This document shows, one piece after another, positions 36,960 to 48,442 of a stretch of DNA of 64,000 bases; position 1 is the first letter of the stretch; every line of letters starts with the position of its first letter. The translations under genes were made by a program, and so were the position numbers. Source of the DNA: Capsicum annuum (Eukaryota > Streptophyta > Magnoliopsida > Solanales > Solanaceae); assembly GCF_002878395.1 (NCBI RefSeq), contig NC_061115.1:154910141-154974140 (forward strand). The letters are read 5' to 3'. The notes under the pieces are model-generated. The model ran no database searches and was not told where the DNA came from. It worked only from the letters and a program-made list of their open reading frames with translations.

Positions 36960-37905
36960 ACTTTAGACAAACAAGATTTATTTAGGCACTCTTAACACAA
37001 CCCTGAGATTTAGAGCCTGTCGCCCTATCCTTATTACCATTTCTGAACTTAGGCACCAGAGCACTAGCTAAGGATGGAGCTAGATCTGACGATTTTTGGC
37101 AAAACTGAGAATGATTATCACCCTCTGACTTAGGTTGACTGAAGTTTAAGCTACTTATTCTAGCCCTCTTTATCTCCCTCTTTTTCTTCTTAGTATTCTG
37201 CTTCTCTTTCTATTGAGCATGGACCATCAGCCTAGCCAAGTCTAACTCTTTAATCAGCATTGCAGTCCTACACTTCTTGACCACACTATCAAACACACCA
37301 GACATGAACTTACTCATCTTAGACCTGCTATCAACTACCACATAAGGAGCATATCTGACTAACTGAGTAAACTTAAGATAATACTCTTTCATTGTCATGA
37401 TTTCCTGCTTCAGGTTAATAAACTCTAAAACATTTGCTTCCATCAACTCTAGTAAGAAAAACCTATCTAGAAAGGCAGTAGCAAACTCCTCCTATTCTAT
37501 AGACCCTGCATCTATCTGCCTTTCACTACTTCAACCTTGTATGAGCTACATCCTTTAACTGATATGCAGCTAACTCAACACTCTCATAAGTGGTTAACCC
37601 CATAATATATGTTACCTTCTCCACCATGTCAAGGAATTACTATGGGTTCTTTTCAAACATAAACCTTAAAAATAATGGAGGATTCATTCAGGTAAAGTCC
37701 AAAATTCTAGCTACAACAGTAATGGCCACTAGGTTGGACTGAACAGTAGCTGGGCATTTATTTTGGCTTCCACAGAATGACCTAGAGTGGTCAAAGATAC
37801 TCTGAATTCTATTTGGTAAACGTGCTCATCTAGAGGATCTACCTAAACGGGCGGAGGTACTGGCAGGTTTCCTATTCTTCTTTCACTAGTCTTTTTAGGA
37901 GGCAT
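36960..37905 (-). pseudogene. Element B Gag pseudogene
   Basis: ATG at 37905 gives MPPKKTSERR. The best stretch (37446-37210) reads VLEFINLKQEIMTMKEYYLK, then RYAPYVVVDSRSKMSKFMSG, closely similar to element A Gag (LEFINLRQGNMTVREYSLRF). Upstream capsid sequence and downstream basic and zinc-knuckle regions are broken by many stops and frameshifts. The similarity with A Gag shows the two elements are related families even though their LTRs differ. Confidence 0.82.
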
Positions 37906-38083
37906 ATTCTATAAATAGAAAGGAAACTTAGATTAGGCAGAGAGTTTAACTTGAGCTCATGCTCACTCGCACATCAAAAAATGCCTCATAGCCACTTGTC
38001 CATAAGTGTTGCGCGCTACAAACCTATGCACAAAACACTACTTAACGAGGCTTTAAAACTCCCAAGGACTCTATTGAACCTTA

Positions 38084-38097
38084 GGATTTGATACCAA
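38084..38097 (-). other. Primer-binding site of element B
   Basis: Minus strand TTGGTATCAAATCC, two changes from the tRNA-Met consensus, three bases from the 5' LTR. Confidence 0.8.
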
Positions 38098-38100
38098 GTT

Positions 38101-40556
38101 TATAAACCCCCCCTCCCGAGATACACTCTAGGCATCACACAGTGCTTACAATCTCAAAGAACCACAGACTAACTTATGACTTGTACTTGCTGTGAGCACT
38201 GGATAATAATAATACTGAAAATATATGTGGAATTTAGTCTAAAATTTCCATAAGGTTTATAAACATAAAATAAATACTAATTACTAATAATAATATTAAA
38301 GAAATGAATATCTGTCTAAAATATCTAATTCTGAAGCCTCTAACTTTCTGAATATGGAGTTGATGGGACAAGTTCCCAACTACCTCTGACTGCTAAACAT
38401 ACTGAACTACTGGAATGCTGAAATAAATAACTCTGTCCTCAAAATATGAGGACTTACAACTATAACTGCTGCTAATAACCTAAGCTGCTAGGTACGGTCA
38501 GGAGCCCATATATCTGAACCTATGATATGAGACATTATAGCATAAAATAAATATTATGAATCAGTACTTTGAATGTACTAGTATGCTAAGTGAGGTATGA
38601 TGATATACATGGTTTCATATGCATGAGATAATAACTGACTGAAAGAATATCCTAAAATAACTGAATAAGATTGCATGCAAAACTTTAACTGCTAATCATC
38701 TTGACTATGTAATACTGAGCATATAACATTTATCTGAATTAGATTGAAACTGAAGTACTGAGTTTTAGTAACTGAATACTGATAACTAAGGTTTAGACTG
38801 ATAATAAAGTAACAAATTCTGATAACTAATAGCCATGGTTCTATAGAACTATCTGAATTCTTTACTGAATTTAGAGACCAAATACTGATTACTAAGTAGT
38901 GAATACTACAACTGTAACGGTGGGAGTGTTCATCTAACAGACATACACCGATTATAATCTTAGTGGGAGACCAACCTGTGACCCCAGTTTAAAGGGTATT
39001 AGAACCTTACCAAGGGATACTAACAATGTTGTGTCAACCCTAATATGGTAGGAAAACTCATTAATTAGATATATGGTTGCATCAACCCTAATCTAGTAGG
39101 AGGACGACTTACCTTATGCTGGCTACAAAGTTCTGTTACGCAGGGACTGCTACTAGAGGTCAAACCCTCTACAAACATGAATGCCCTCATCCCTAAGTTC
39201 GCTCGATGCTAATCCTACTCCCTACTGAATAGTCACTAAACTAATCACTAGACTATATTAGGCTTGACTGAACTTTTATAGATCGTGTTGACTGACTGAA
39301 CATGGATTGAATTCACTGAGTTCTACAACTGACTGAGTTCTACTCTTCGTGATGTTGCTGAGACTACTTTGTAGCTACTATAATTCTAGGTAAATAGCTA
39401 GATTGTCAGGTATTGAATACCCCTAGGACTCGATAACATTAATAGTAAATCATGGAGAAATCCTTAAACCATTACATTAGTTACTTGTCCACTATGCATT
39501 CATTCAGACATTTTAACAAACTTTTAAGAGGCATGGACTTGTACATGAATGGGACCACAAGATAACATGTCATGAATTTACTACTCAATTCACAAAGCCA
39601 TTCTATCAAGCACTTGGGGAGCATAATTAATGCGCGTAGAAATCATCAAGATATAAACATCATGGCTACAACATTAAACATGAAAATTCAATGGTTTAAA
39701 ATGAGGATCACATGATTCTACTTACTTTCTAATTAATTTCCTTGAGACTTGTATGAATCTTGATTTGAAAACTGTACAACATTACATAACTACACACAAT
39801 CTAATTCAAATTTGTAAATCACGAAATCAATAAACTTATAGTTTCAAAAAGGGTTCTTGAGCTCCAAAGGTGGAAGGAAACCCAAGGATGAACACCTAAC
39901 ATACCTTGATTGTTGATTTCATGAGAATTGTGGTGAATTCTTGGGACTTGAATCTTATGCTTGATGAAATAGGGTTTGTTCTTGAGAGGATTTTGAGAAT
40001 AAAGAATGAATTTTGACCTTTTTAGGGATTAATCTCGTGTTTTATCTGAATTTGGTGAGAGGAAAAAGACCTAATTTCCCTTGAAAAGTTAGATTTTTTA
40101 TGGGCAAAACTGCCCAGTGACGGATAGCTAACACGTGCATCGATTGGATTTACATGATGAACAATGCGATGCATCGTGATCATGTTAGCTCATTGGAAAT
40201 TGAACTTAATGATTTTCCTAACGATGCTACAGCAGATGCGTCACGTTGATTGGGTTGACGTGATGGCCGACGCGTCTAGCCGAGATTGTGTCAACTCACT
40301 ATTTTGGACATCCAATTAAGCTTCTAACGATGTTCAAAAAATCTAAAACTCACCTGAGGTGACCTATTAACATCCTTGATCATTAATCGACTTAAAAATT
40401 GACCATTTTAGGTCGTAAGGATCGAAAAAAAGATCATCCTATTACAAAGGTTAAAATGATTCTAAGTCTTAACACCTTGCTGAATTTTTCTTAGTCTAGG
40501 ACACTTTTTGGCATGATATAAATGACCGAAATGACTAGGATCTGTGGGAACTTACA
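38101..40556 (-). repeat. 5' LTR of element B
   Basis: 2,456 bp, collinear with 31262-33727. The left edge is mutated (TATAAACCCC for TGTAACACCC). AGGTATGT on the minus strand at 39906-39899. GC-rich short-repeat block at about 40130-40280. Confidence 0.88.
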
Positions 40557-40561
40557 ACCAT
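40557..40561. repeat. Target-site duplication, right copy (element B)
   Basis: ACCAT; matches GCCAT at 31257-31261 in 4 of 5 positions. Confidence 0.65.
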
Positions 40562-40577
40562 GAAACCTGGCATATCA
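40562..40577 (-). repeat. LTR of element C, upper end
   Basis: TGAAACCTGGCATATC and final A: the far end of the LTR interrupted by element B. The sense LTR starts TGATATGCCAGG. Confidence 0.6.
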
Positions 40578-40763
40578 ACACCCTCAACTTAGAATATTTG
40601 CATGTCCTCGGGCAACAAAAAAATAGTAAAACACACAATGATACTTAACCAAGAGAAACATAAAACTTACAACTATCAACCCTAATTTCAGTTCAAAAAC
40701 ATAACCCATAATAGAAACATATTTTCAAGAATATGTAAAATTCACACTACCTAAATAGATAGG
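40578..40763 (-). other. Polypurine tract and 3' noncoding part of element C
   Basis: Minus strand AAGTTGAGGGTGT abuts the LTR and is a good polypurine tract. Next to it TTGTTGCCCGAGGACATGCA is a form of the 'cttgaggacaag' motif common before such tracts. The rest is non-coding and is interrupted by element D at 40764. Confidence 0.6.
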
Positions 40764-43031
40764 TGTAACACCCCACATTTTTAGGCAAGACTTTGAACCA
40801 TTTTTTGTACATGTTTTAACTCTCATCAAAAGATTTGGATATGAATATATTTGTCATGATCATTAACCTTTTGTATAAAATATTTTTTGATGTGAATCAT
40901 GTTCATAGAAATAACTTAGAGCAAAGATGAGTTGAGTACTTTTCTATCGATAGTGTTTTAATGAATTCTCTAACTAGGGTTCACTTTAAACGAGAGTATA
41001 TCCTAGAATATATCAATTCAGGTCTCCTACTATATTTGTAATGGAATTTCTTTGAGTCTTATTTCCAACGCATTAAGTTTCACCTTAATCCAATATCAAA
41101 CTGGAGAATTATACTTATTTTGCCTCAACGTGTACGTTTGACAACAAAGTGATGACTTGAGGTGGTACGCCATCAGCTAAGTGATGAGCTATCAACCTCG
41201 TTTCCAGCCAAAACCAGAAAAACCATGCATCACTAAAGAGAAGGTGACGACTAGGTTGACAAGCCGTCCACTATTTGACAGGCTATCAACTAAGTTGTAA
41301 ACCTTAACCAGATTTTGAAGAAAAAGTGATGACTAGGTCGACAAGCTGTGAAATAGTCATCAACAAAAGAAATTCTTGCAATTTTTATTCAGTTTTCCTA
41401 AGGGTATTTTGGTATTTTTCACACCTCAACCCTACCCCCACGACTTAAATCACCCTATAAATGATAGTTTCACATCATTAAATAATATTTAACGTTTTCT
41501 CTCCTTTCCACTCTCAGAGAAAATAAATTAGGGTTTTTTTCCAAAAATAAGAAATTTAAGCTTTCTTCCGCAAGAACTTAAGAATTCAAGTTCCAATTTA
41601 ATCTTTCATCAAGAAATCATGCAATTCAGGTATGTGGGGTTTTGAAAAAGTTTAATCTTTTATCCTTGTGCCCAAAAGTATGATTTTTCAAGATGAATTT
41701 ACATGTTTAAAATTAGGGTTCATCCCTAAATTCTTATGCGTTGAGGCATAGCATTACCCTGTGATTTATGGATAAAGAGCATAAGAGTTGTACTTATTGA
41801 TGTTTTAAACTACAAGTTTGATATTTTGTCTTGAATTTTGCTATTTTGATGAGAAATTATTATTTTGCTAAGCTTAATACGTCCCCATACTTAAATTCAT
41901 GTATTATACTCATGTATTGGACTGTCTAATGTTTTAGGTCTCTGAATTATGACTTTATATTACTGTTTAAAGAGTTTTTTACCAAATTTTAGAAATCATT
42001 CAGTTCTAGTGGGTTATGAACACTCGATACCTACATGTTTACTTGCGTTAAGACTTTTCAAGCAATGATTTAGTCAACTTATGATATCAGTGATAAACTC
42101 AGTTTGTTATGAACTTATTGAGAACTAATCATTTATATATTTATGATTATTTTATGCCTTCTATGCACTATTTTTTTCAAAATACCATGACCTAAGCTTA
42201 TCAGTTATCCATGTATACACCATTTAGTATTTCCATGTCTTCCAGTTGGGAGTAGGATTTTACATCGAGTGGGATGTCTGAGTTTAGCATATACTACTTC
42301 CCCAGAAAATCTCAACATTACATAAGATTTACATACAGTATTTATGTTTTATCGCTTCCCAGCTTCAGTTCTACTTATTCTACAAAAGTAAAGATTTATT
42401 AAACTAAGTGTACTGATTCACCAGCTTATCAAATTATGTTTGTTTCTTATGTTTTAAGATACTTCATCTTTCAGTTGATTTCAGTCTCTTGGTGAGTCTA
42501 CTTGCACTTAGTATGCAAGTTTAAGATTATGTATCTATTCAATTTTACTTATTACATTCACCACTACTTACGCAGTATATTCCAAAAGTACTGATTATAT
42601 ATACGTCTGTGTGGCTACATTGTTTCATAATATAGGTACTAGAAGTAGTCCACATACCAGGTCAAACAGTTCTCAGCTTTCAGCCAGGAGTTAATTATTT
42701 CTATTATTTAGGAACTCTAGTCCATTGCAGTTCATGTGTTAGAAGCATGTCCTCATGTCCTAGCTATTTATAGTCAGTATAGTAGAAGCTTCATAGAGAG
42801 TCTATCAAATTCATGATATGTAATTTAAGTACTTTCTTCAGATTTATCATATTGTAAACTTTATCAGTATTGCATTAATTAAGACTTTCTCATGATTATG
42901 TTTTGGCTTTGCAAATTTAGTTTTCATATAATTTAAATTAGTTACTCAAGTAATATGCCAGCTCATGGGTTAACTTGGGATCACTTGTGCTTCTAGGCAT
43001 TATGTTACGACTAGGGGGTAGTCTCGGGACA
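40764..43031 (+). repeat. 5' LTR of element D
   Basis: About 2.27 kb, TGTAACACCCC to GGGACA. Contains two 82-bp hairpin units (41243 and 41325), a TATAAATG box near 41455, a leader and AGGTATGT at 41628-41635. Matches the 62590 LTR in landmark order. Confidence 0.85.
41455..41462 (+). promoter_or_regulatory. Candidate TATA box of element D LTR promoter
   Basis: CCCTATAAATG, about 690 bp from the LTR start and about 170 bp before the AG|GTATGT site. The 3' LTR has CCCTATACATT at the same place (about 63382). Position and shape fit an LTR promoter; not tested. Confidence 0.4.
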
Positions 43032-43039
43032 TGAAAAAC

Positions 43040-43051
43040 TTAGTATCAGAG
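43040..43051 (+). other. Primer-binding site of element D
   Basis: TTAGTATCAGAG, one change from TTGGTATCAGAG of the tRNA-Met consensus, eight bases after the assigned LTR end. The following leader (GTGTGTCTATGAAG, then TCTTGCAGAACT) resembles chromovirus leaders. Confidence 0.7.
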
Positions 43052-44713
43052 AAAAGAGTTCAACTTTCCTAGTGTGTCTATGAAGATATGTCTTATAGAG
43101 TCTTGCAGAACTACACAACATCGTCTATACTTTTCTTCGGGAGGCTACAAGGCATTTAATAAATATTTCCCTTCTTTCATATCTCTGATCATGCTGTAGA
43201 GATTTTCTTTAATAAACTTCTATATATTATCCTCTAGCTCCATTTATGTCAACTCTACCTTACTTTTAAGGTAACAGAAATAGTAAAGATTAAATTCCTA
43301 TCAATGTGGTTTTCTCAGATAGTACCTGCAAAAAGCTATAGGATTGTAGCTTAGCTTAGAAAGTATCCCACTAGTTCTTTTATGTTCCAATGTATGAAGG
43401 ATTTTATTCATGATCATGAAAATCGTAAACTATGCCAAAGTCATATGTGCCCTCAAATCCCTCCTCAAAATTCTATGATAGCATGTAGCCCAGTGTTAGA
43501 AGCCTAAAAATAGAAGTTTAATAGAAGTAAAGTGGAGATATTGTTGATTTAGATTTAGTAAATTTTGTATCCATAGGGCTAGTTGTATTAAAGGTGAATC
43601 AGTAGGCTTGAAATAGTGTACACAAGAATTTAAGTTTGCTGATTCGGAATTAAGTGTGATGGTGTGGATGTGATTTAGAGGTATGCCCAAGGAGATATGA
43701 GATTGTAGTATTTCTATGTTTTTAAAGTGTGTGTACATAGATAGTACCCTTGAGTTTATAAGTGTTCATGAGGCTACTTATGTAGTATATGGTGTTCACA
43801 CTAGTTATGTTCTAGGTTATAGGTTGTGATGTTTGGAATATCCATGTTAAGTGTACGAATCTATGTTTTAATCTTAGAGGATTGAGATAATAGAAAGAAG
43901 ATTTAAAATTCTAGATGGTGTTCACTTAGGGTATGGAGATACTCCTAAAAATTCTATGTTAGTAAGTGTTTAAGTTATTTTATGATGACTATTGGGGATA
44001 TAGAATGTTAAGAGTTCTATCTCAAAAAAAAGTACTAGTAGTGGTCTTTACACTTTCAAGGTGAGTTTATTATATATGTGTATTGTTATATCTCAGACAT
44101 TAGAGTAGAGTGGTTTCAATTTAGTTATGTTTATTAAAGGGGTCCATAGACTTAGAATGATGGCTTAAAGCTAAGGGGGAGATAATAGAACAAAAATCCA
44201 AGTTAGGTTTTCAGATTCAAGTAGTGATGCCAATGAGTATTAAAGAAACAGTAGGGGAGGAAGATACCCGACCCATTTATTATCTCGGTATAAGTTTTTG
44301 CACTTCAGTCATTATGAAACTTAATCCTTACATGTAATCTCTATGATAATAGCTCATATTCATGCACTTCATAAAAAATCATGTACGCTCCTAGTCACTA
44401 GTATAAGGATTTCTAGTTTGATCAGCAGTATGAATCATACTCCATCAAATCATGATCTCCAAACTCAGGTCCTGCAGCTCATGACTCATGTACTCATTCT
44501 TACAATATGTTTAGTTCCAGGTACTTATGCTACACTCCTAAATAACTAGTGAAATTTAAACTATGTCATGTATGTCCTCTGTTTAGATCTCATTAATGAA
44601 TTCATACCTTTGATATTCTATTCCTTAGGCCTCAGTTAAGTGTAAAAGTGATTCTGTCATGTTTTAGGTCCTCATGTTCTAACCTTTCAATGACCTCTCC
44701 TTATGTTAAGGTA
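43052..44713 (+). other. Non-coding interior of element D, left part
   Basis: 1.7 kb with no supported coding region on either strand; ORFs at 43496-43738 (minus) and 44343-44549 (+) show no domain. Interrupted by element E at 44719. Confidence 0.55.
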
Positions 44714-44718
44714 GTGGT
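44714..44718. repeat. Target-site duplication, left copy (element E)
   Basis: GTGGT; the right copy at 55965-55969 is GTGGC, 4 of 5 matching. Confidence 0.6.
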
Positions 44719-46244
44719 TGATGAGTGGTGATTTTACCACGCTCTCAACATTCATGCATATTACCATGTATTGAATGAATAAATTAGACATAATTGTGAT
44801 TGAATGCACTAATATCCACATTTTACAGGAACATTATTGATGAGATAAAAAGATGTAGATTGGGGCGTACAATAATAAAAAGGAGGAAAAAAAGTGTAGC
44901 TAAAGACCTGGTGCAGAACTAGCATTAGTTATTACGGTCGATGTCTGAGGACCGCGATCACAGTTAAGTCAAAAAGGTTAATTAATCATGGTCACTTGAT
45001 TTAATCGCGGTCTTAATAGCCGCGGTTGCGACTAGACCTGTGCTATTATGGCATGGCAGAGAATTGTAACCCAAGGACAGAATTATAAATACACGTGGCT
45101 AATCCAAAATTTTACAAAAGAGGACTCAAACCCTAAGCATCTCATTAATTCATCATATTCCAATTTCCCTAATAGTTATGTTTTTGTTCTTTAGTTCATA
45201 GCCTACATTTTTGGAGAAGTCAATATTGTATAAAATTTTTGGTGAAGAATACATTAGAGTAGTCTCTAAGTGAAAGAGTAGCTCACTTCCATTGGAGATT
45301 TATGGGAGCCCAAAGTTTGAAGTAACATTCACCTAGTCTTCAATAAATCATTCCAATGGAGATTATGGGTATATCTTTACCTATTTATCTTATGTGTAGC
45401 TAGATCTCCCTCTTGGATTATGTGTGAATAAGGGTTAAAGTGTGTGTGGGTCGTTATTGTTAGCTTCTATTTACTAGTTCATGTTGATGGGTTTTATTAT
45501 TGCTTAACTAATTTGACTAGGATCTATGGGTTAAATCCCCAAATACACAAAGGGATTTAATGGGTGAAATCTCTAAACACTAGAAAGCTTAAGGCTATCT
45601 TTGAAAGAAGGGTTGCAGGTGAAATTTATGAATCTATGTCATCCTTGAAAGAGGTGTATGGAGACCAAAGCAATGGCAGACAATTATGTGTGTAGTTTTC
45701 CAATCTATCACTATCTTAGACATAAGGGTAATTTGGAAAGTTAACTATACCATGAGTATTATCCTAAAAATAGGGATGCCTAAATTGAGGTTTGGTTACC
45801 AATTGTTGAATACACCCATTACATATTCTAAAGAATCAGTGTGTGAAAGTTTGGTGTTTAGTTAAAAGACTAGCATCAAAACCTATAACTAAACCTACCC
45901 GCACTTGATCTACTAAAAAGATGTTGACTATTAGCATCCACATGTCACTCCCCTTAGTAATACATAATCCCATGATTTGTTCCTAATCAATAAAACTCTT
46001 ATTATTCGTAGTCCAAAATTTATACCTGAAAAATCCAAAAAGAAACATTAGTGTAGGTACCTATCTTCCCCATTTTTATCTTCTTGGACTATTGGTTTGA
46101 ATTAAAATAGAATTTATTACTTCAAATTAACTTAATTGCCACTCACATTGTTCCTCATGCATTCGACCCCGACTCTAAAGTTGGGAAAACATATTGGCAA
46201 CGACCTCCTTGCACTTAAATTGATGTGTAAGTTGATCAATATCA
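44719..46244 (+). repeat. LTR1 of element E
   Basis: 1,526 bp with TGAT...ATCA ends. A GC-rich self-complementary stretch (GACCGCGATCACAG, then TCGCGGTC, then GCCGCGG) lies at about 44935-45025. Collinear with LTR2 and LTR3. Confidence 0.88.
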
Positions 46245-46248
46245 AAAA

Positions 46249-46266
46249 TGGCACGGTTGTCGAGGA
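46249..46266 (+). other. Primer-binding site of element E, copy 1 (tRNA-Asp type)
   Basis: TGGCACGGTTGTCGAGGA, 4 bases after LTR1. The plant tRNA-Asp primer consensus is TGGCGCCGTTGCCGGGGA; four changes. Confidence 0.75.
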
Positions 46267-46395
46267 ACAATTTGGCATATTAAGTTTGTTTGGAATTTTA
46301 GCTTACTTGCTTGAATTCAATCTTGTAAATATTTGTTTGTGATTTTCTTTTGTTTTTTGTGTTAGGTAGACTTTTATTTTCATTTACTTCTATCC

Positions 46396-47143
46396 ATGGA
46401 ATATTCCAACAAATATGATTTTGGTATTTGGAAGTCATATCTTGATGACCCATGTCCGTATTATAATGGACCTCACTTTAGGAGAGCTTATAACTATGCT
46501 CCCCGGAGAGAGATGGATTCACCATATCGATCCTAGTGGGAGTATGGTTGTTCCTTATATGGTGGTCGAGATGGATATTGTAGTGATTGCCCAAATCGCC
46601 CTTCCTCTATTATACTAACTGAGTTTCTAGTTCTTCATATGAGTTATGCATCTCCCTCATGAGGCATTAGAAAGGTAAATTGTCAAGATAGAGGAAATGG
46701 GCAAGGAAACAAACCTTGCAAATATCATTACCATGCCCATTTCCCAAGAGGAGGCTAATGAAGATGTTAAACCAAGCTATGATGATGATCTTGGTAGTGA
46801 AGAATCGTCAATGATTCCCAATCAACCGAATCAAATAAATTGGAAAATGTCCAAATAAAAGAAATAGTACTAAATTCAAAAGAAGAATCAAGACATATCT
46901 CTTATGAAAACTCTAGTTTATTTCGCGGTAAAAGTGCTACAGAGTAGAAAATTTTGGAGTTAGGGTTTAAAATGCATTCAAACAACTTTTAAACATTGTT
47001 CTTAGAGGATGTGATGAGAATCCATCTCCCTAGGCCATGGGGATTGTGGGGAGAAGGAGTACAATCCCTATATTTTTAAATTTGACACTCCAAAAGAACA
47101 CATGGAAGCTCCACCATTAATGGAAAAGGAATCGAACTTCTAA
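46396..47143 (+). pseudogene. Short gag-like ORF of element E, copy 1
   Basis: ATG at 46396 opens MEYSNKYDFGIWKSYLDDPC, then YYNGPHFRRAYNYAPRREMD, then stops and frame changes. It can be followed to the phrase around 47110-47143 equivalent to the end of copy 2. It is homologous in order and wording to 53454-54316. The protein family is not one I can name with certainty; similar small acidic proteins sit right after the primer site in plant non-autonomous gypsy elements, so a Gag-like role is inferred. At least four stops or frameshifts. No zinc knuckle or protease motif is visible. Confidence 0.55.
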
Positions 47144-48442
47144 TAAGAAACTAGTGGCCTTTTATGTCTTCACCTTTGTCCAGGGATCCAAACCTAAAGT
47201 TTGATGTCAAATTGGGTAAAGGGTTCAAGTCTACAAATGGCGTGATCGAAGCTCCCTCATTATTTCCTTGCATCTTCCAAGTTTCATCTTGGAAGATCTG
47301 AATCTTCTGTCCCTCTGCCACTCATTTCATTATGATCGAAAGTTGGGAAAGAGATGTAAACCTTTTAAGTGAAAGCACAAAAGGACTAGGATGAGACATC
47401 ATTCCGTGATGTTAAACTAAGCGCTCGATAGGAGGCACCCCATAATGCCATGAAAAGTGACCTAATCCTTTTATTTTATGCATGATAGAGTATATTTTAT
47501 TTTTGCATTTATTTATGCATAATCCATGAAACAGTGGTGCTAGGAGAAATTTTGACTAAAATTGAAAAAGGAAGTTGTGAAATTGGCATGATTGGAACTA
47601 AGTAGAAAAATGAAAGAGACCACAGCCCATGCCTCCGCGATCGCAGAGGATGTGTGCCCGCAATCATGGAAGTTGGACTACAATAATGGTCAAATTTGTT
47701 TAAGTAACCATCCAAATTCTATTCTCTCACATGCACCTCTATTAAAGTTCTCTCAAAATTTTCTCCAAATTATGGCATTATGTTGCATGTCCAAGTGTCT
47801 TCTCAATCCTTTGCATCCTCTAACTTGGTAAGTTGTTCGAACATCCTTGATTTTGATATAATCGAATGCTTTGAACATGTAGTTTAGGTAAAGGCCTAAA
47901 ATAATGTTTTCGTTACTAAATGCATGCTTAGTTGTGATTATTGTTATGGTTATCTGTAGTAGTTGGTGTACACACTAATGGGGATGTCTTGAGTACCCAG
48001 ATTTAAGCTTTAAATGGTTGAAATCATCGTGTACACCATGTTCTTAATTTAATTCTCTGATGAGTTCAATTTAAATTCTTTCAACATTGGGGCCATAATC
48101 ACGCATTATAGGCTTAAATTCTTTGCTTTTAATGTTGATATGCCTAGTTGAAATAAATAATTATGGTTAAGATTGTGTTTTGAGCATTGTTCAGAATCTT
48201 CGACTAATGTCTCAGGTATCATAATTGTGATCTCGATGACCGCAATTGCGGTCACTGCTACGCGATTGCCATACCTAAGGGCAGTGTCTACAAAAACTAA
48301 AAATTCCTGCATATCTATTTCTTCCCCCAAAACCTTCTATAAAACCGCCACATGCATTTATTTGTTTTATCTAACATATTTTTGGTATGATGATCCTAAT
48401 GATTATTTGATTTGCAATTTTTATAGGTTCTAAGCCTCAGAG
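47144..48442 (+). other. Non-coding interior of element E between its two ORFs
   Basis: Contains AAGCGCTCGATAGGAGGCA (47417-47435), a block also present in interior 2 (about 54592-54610). The remainder has no supported coding sequence. ORFs such as 47509-47715 (minus) and 48173-48433 (+) have no recognisable domain. A GC-rich hairpin-like stretch (GCCTCCGCGATCGCAGAGG, 47631-47649) is present. Confidence 0.5.

Larger units (their letters stand above)
31262..40556 (-). mobile_element. Element B: complete chromovirus with deleted RT/RNase H
   Basis: A 9.3 kb minus-strand element with LTRs at 31262-33727 (3') and 38101-40556 (5'), polypurine tract, gag-pol remains and primer site. Flanked by GCCAT (31257-31261) and ACCAT (40557-40561), a 5-bp target-site duplication with one change. 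Inserted into the LTR of element C. Confidence 0.88.

Noticed and set aside
48173..48433. Forward ORF of 86 codons just before the transposon-protein ORF
   Set aside because: No recognisable domain, overlaps AT-rich and GC-rich repeat-like sequence, and is closed well before the ATG at 48443.
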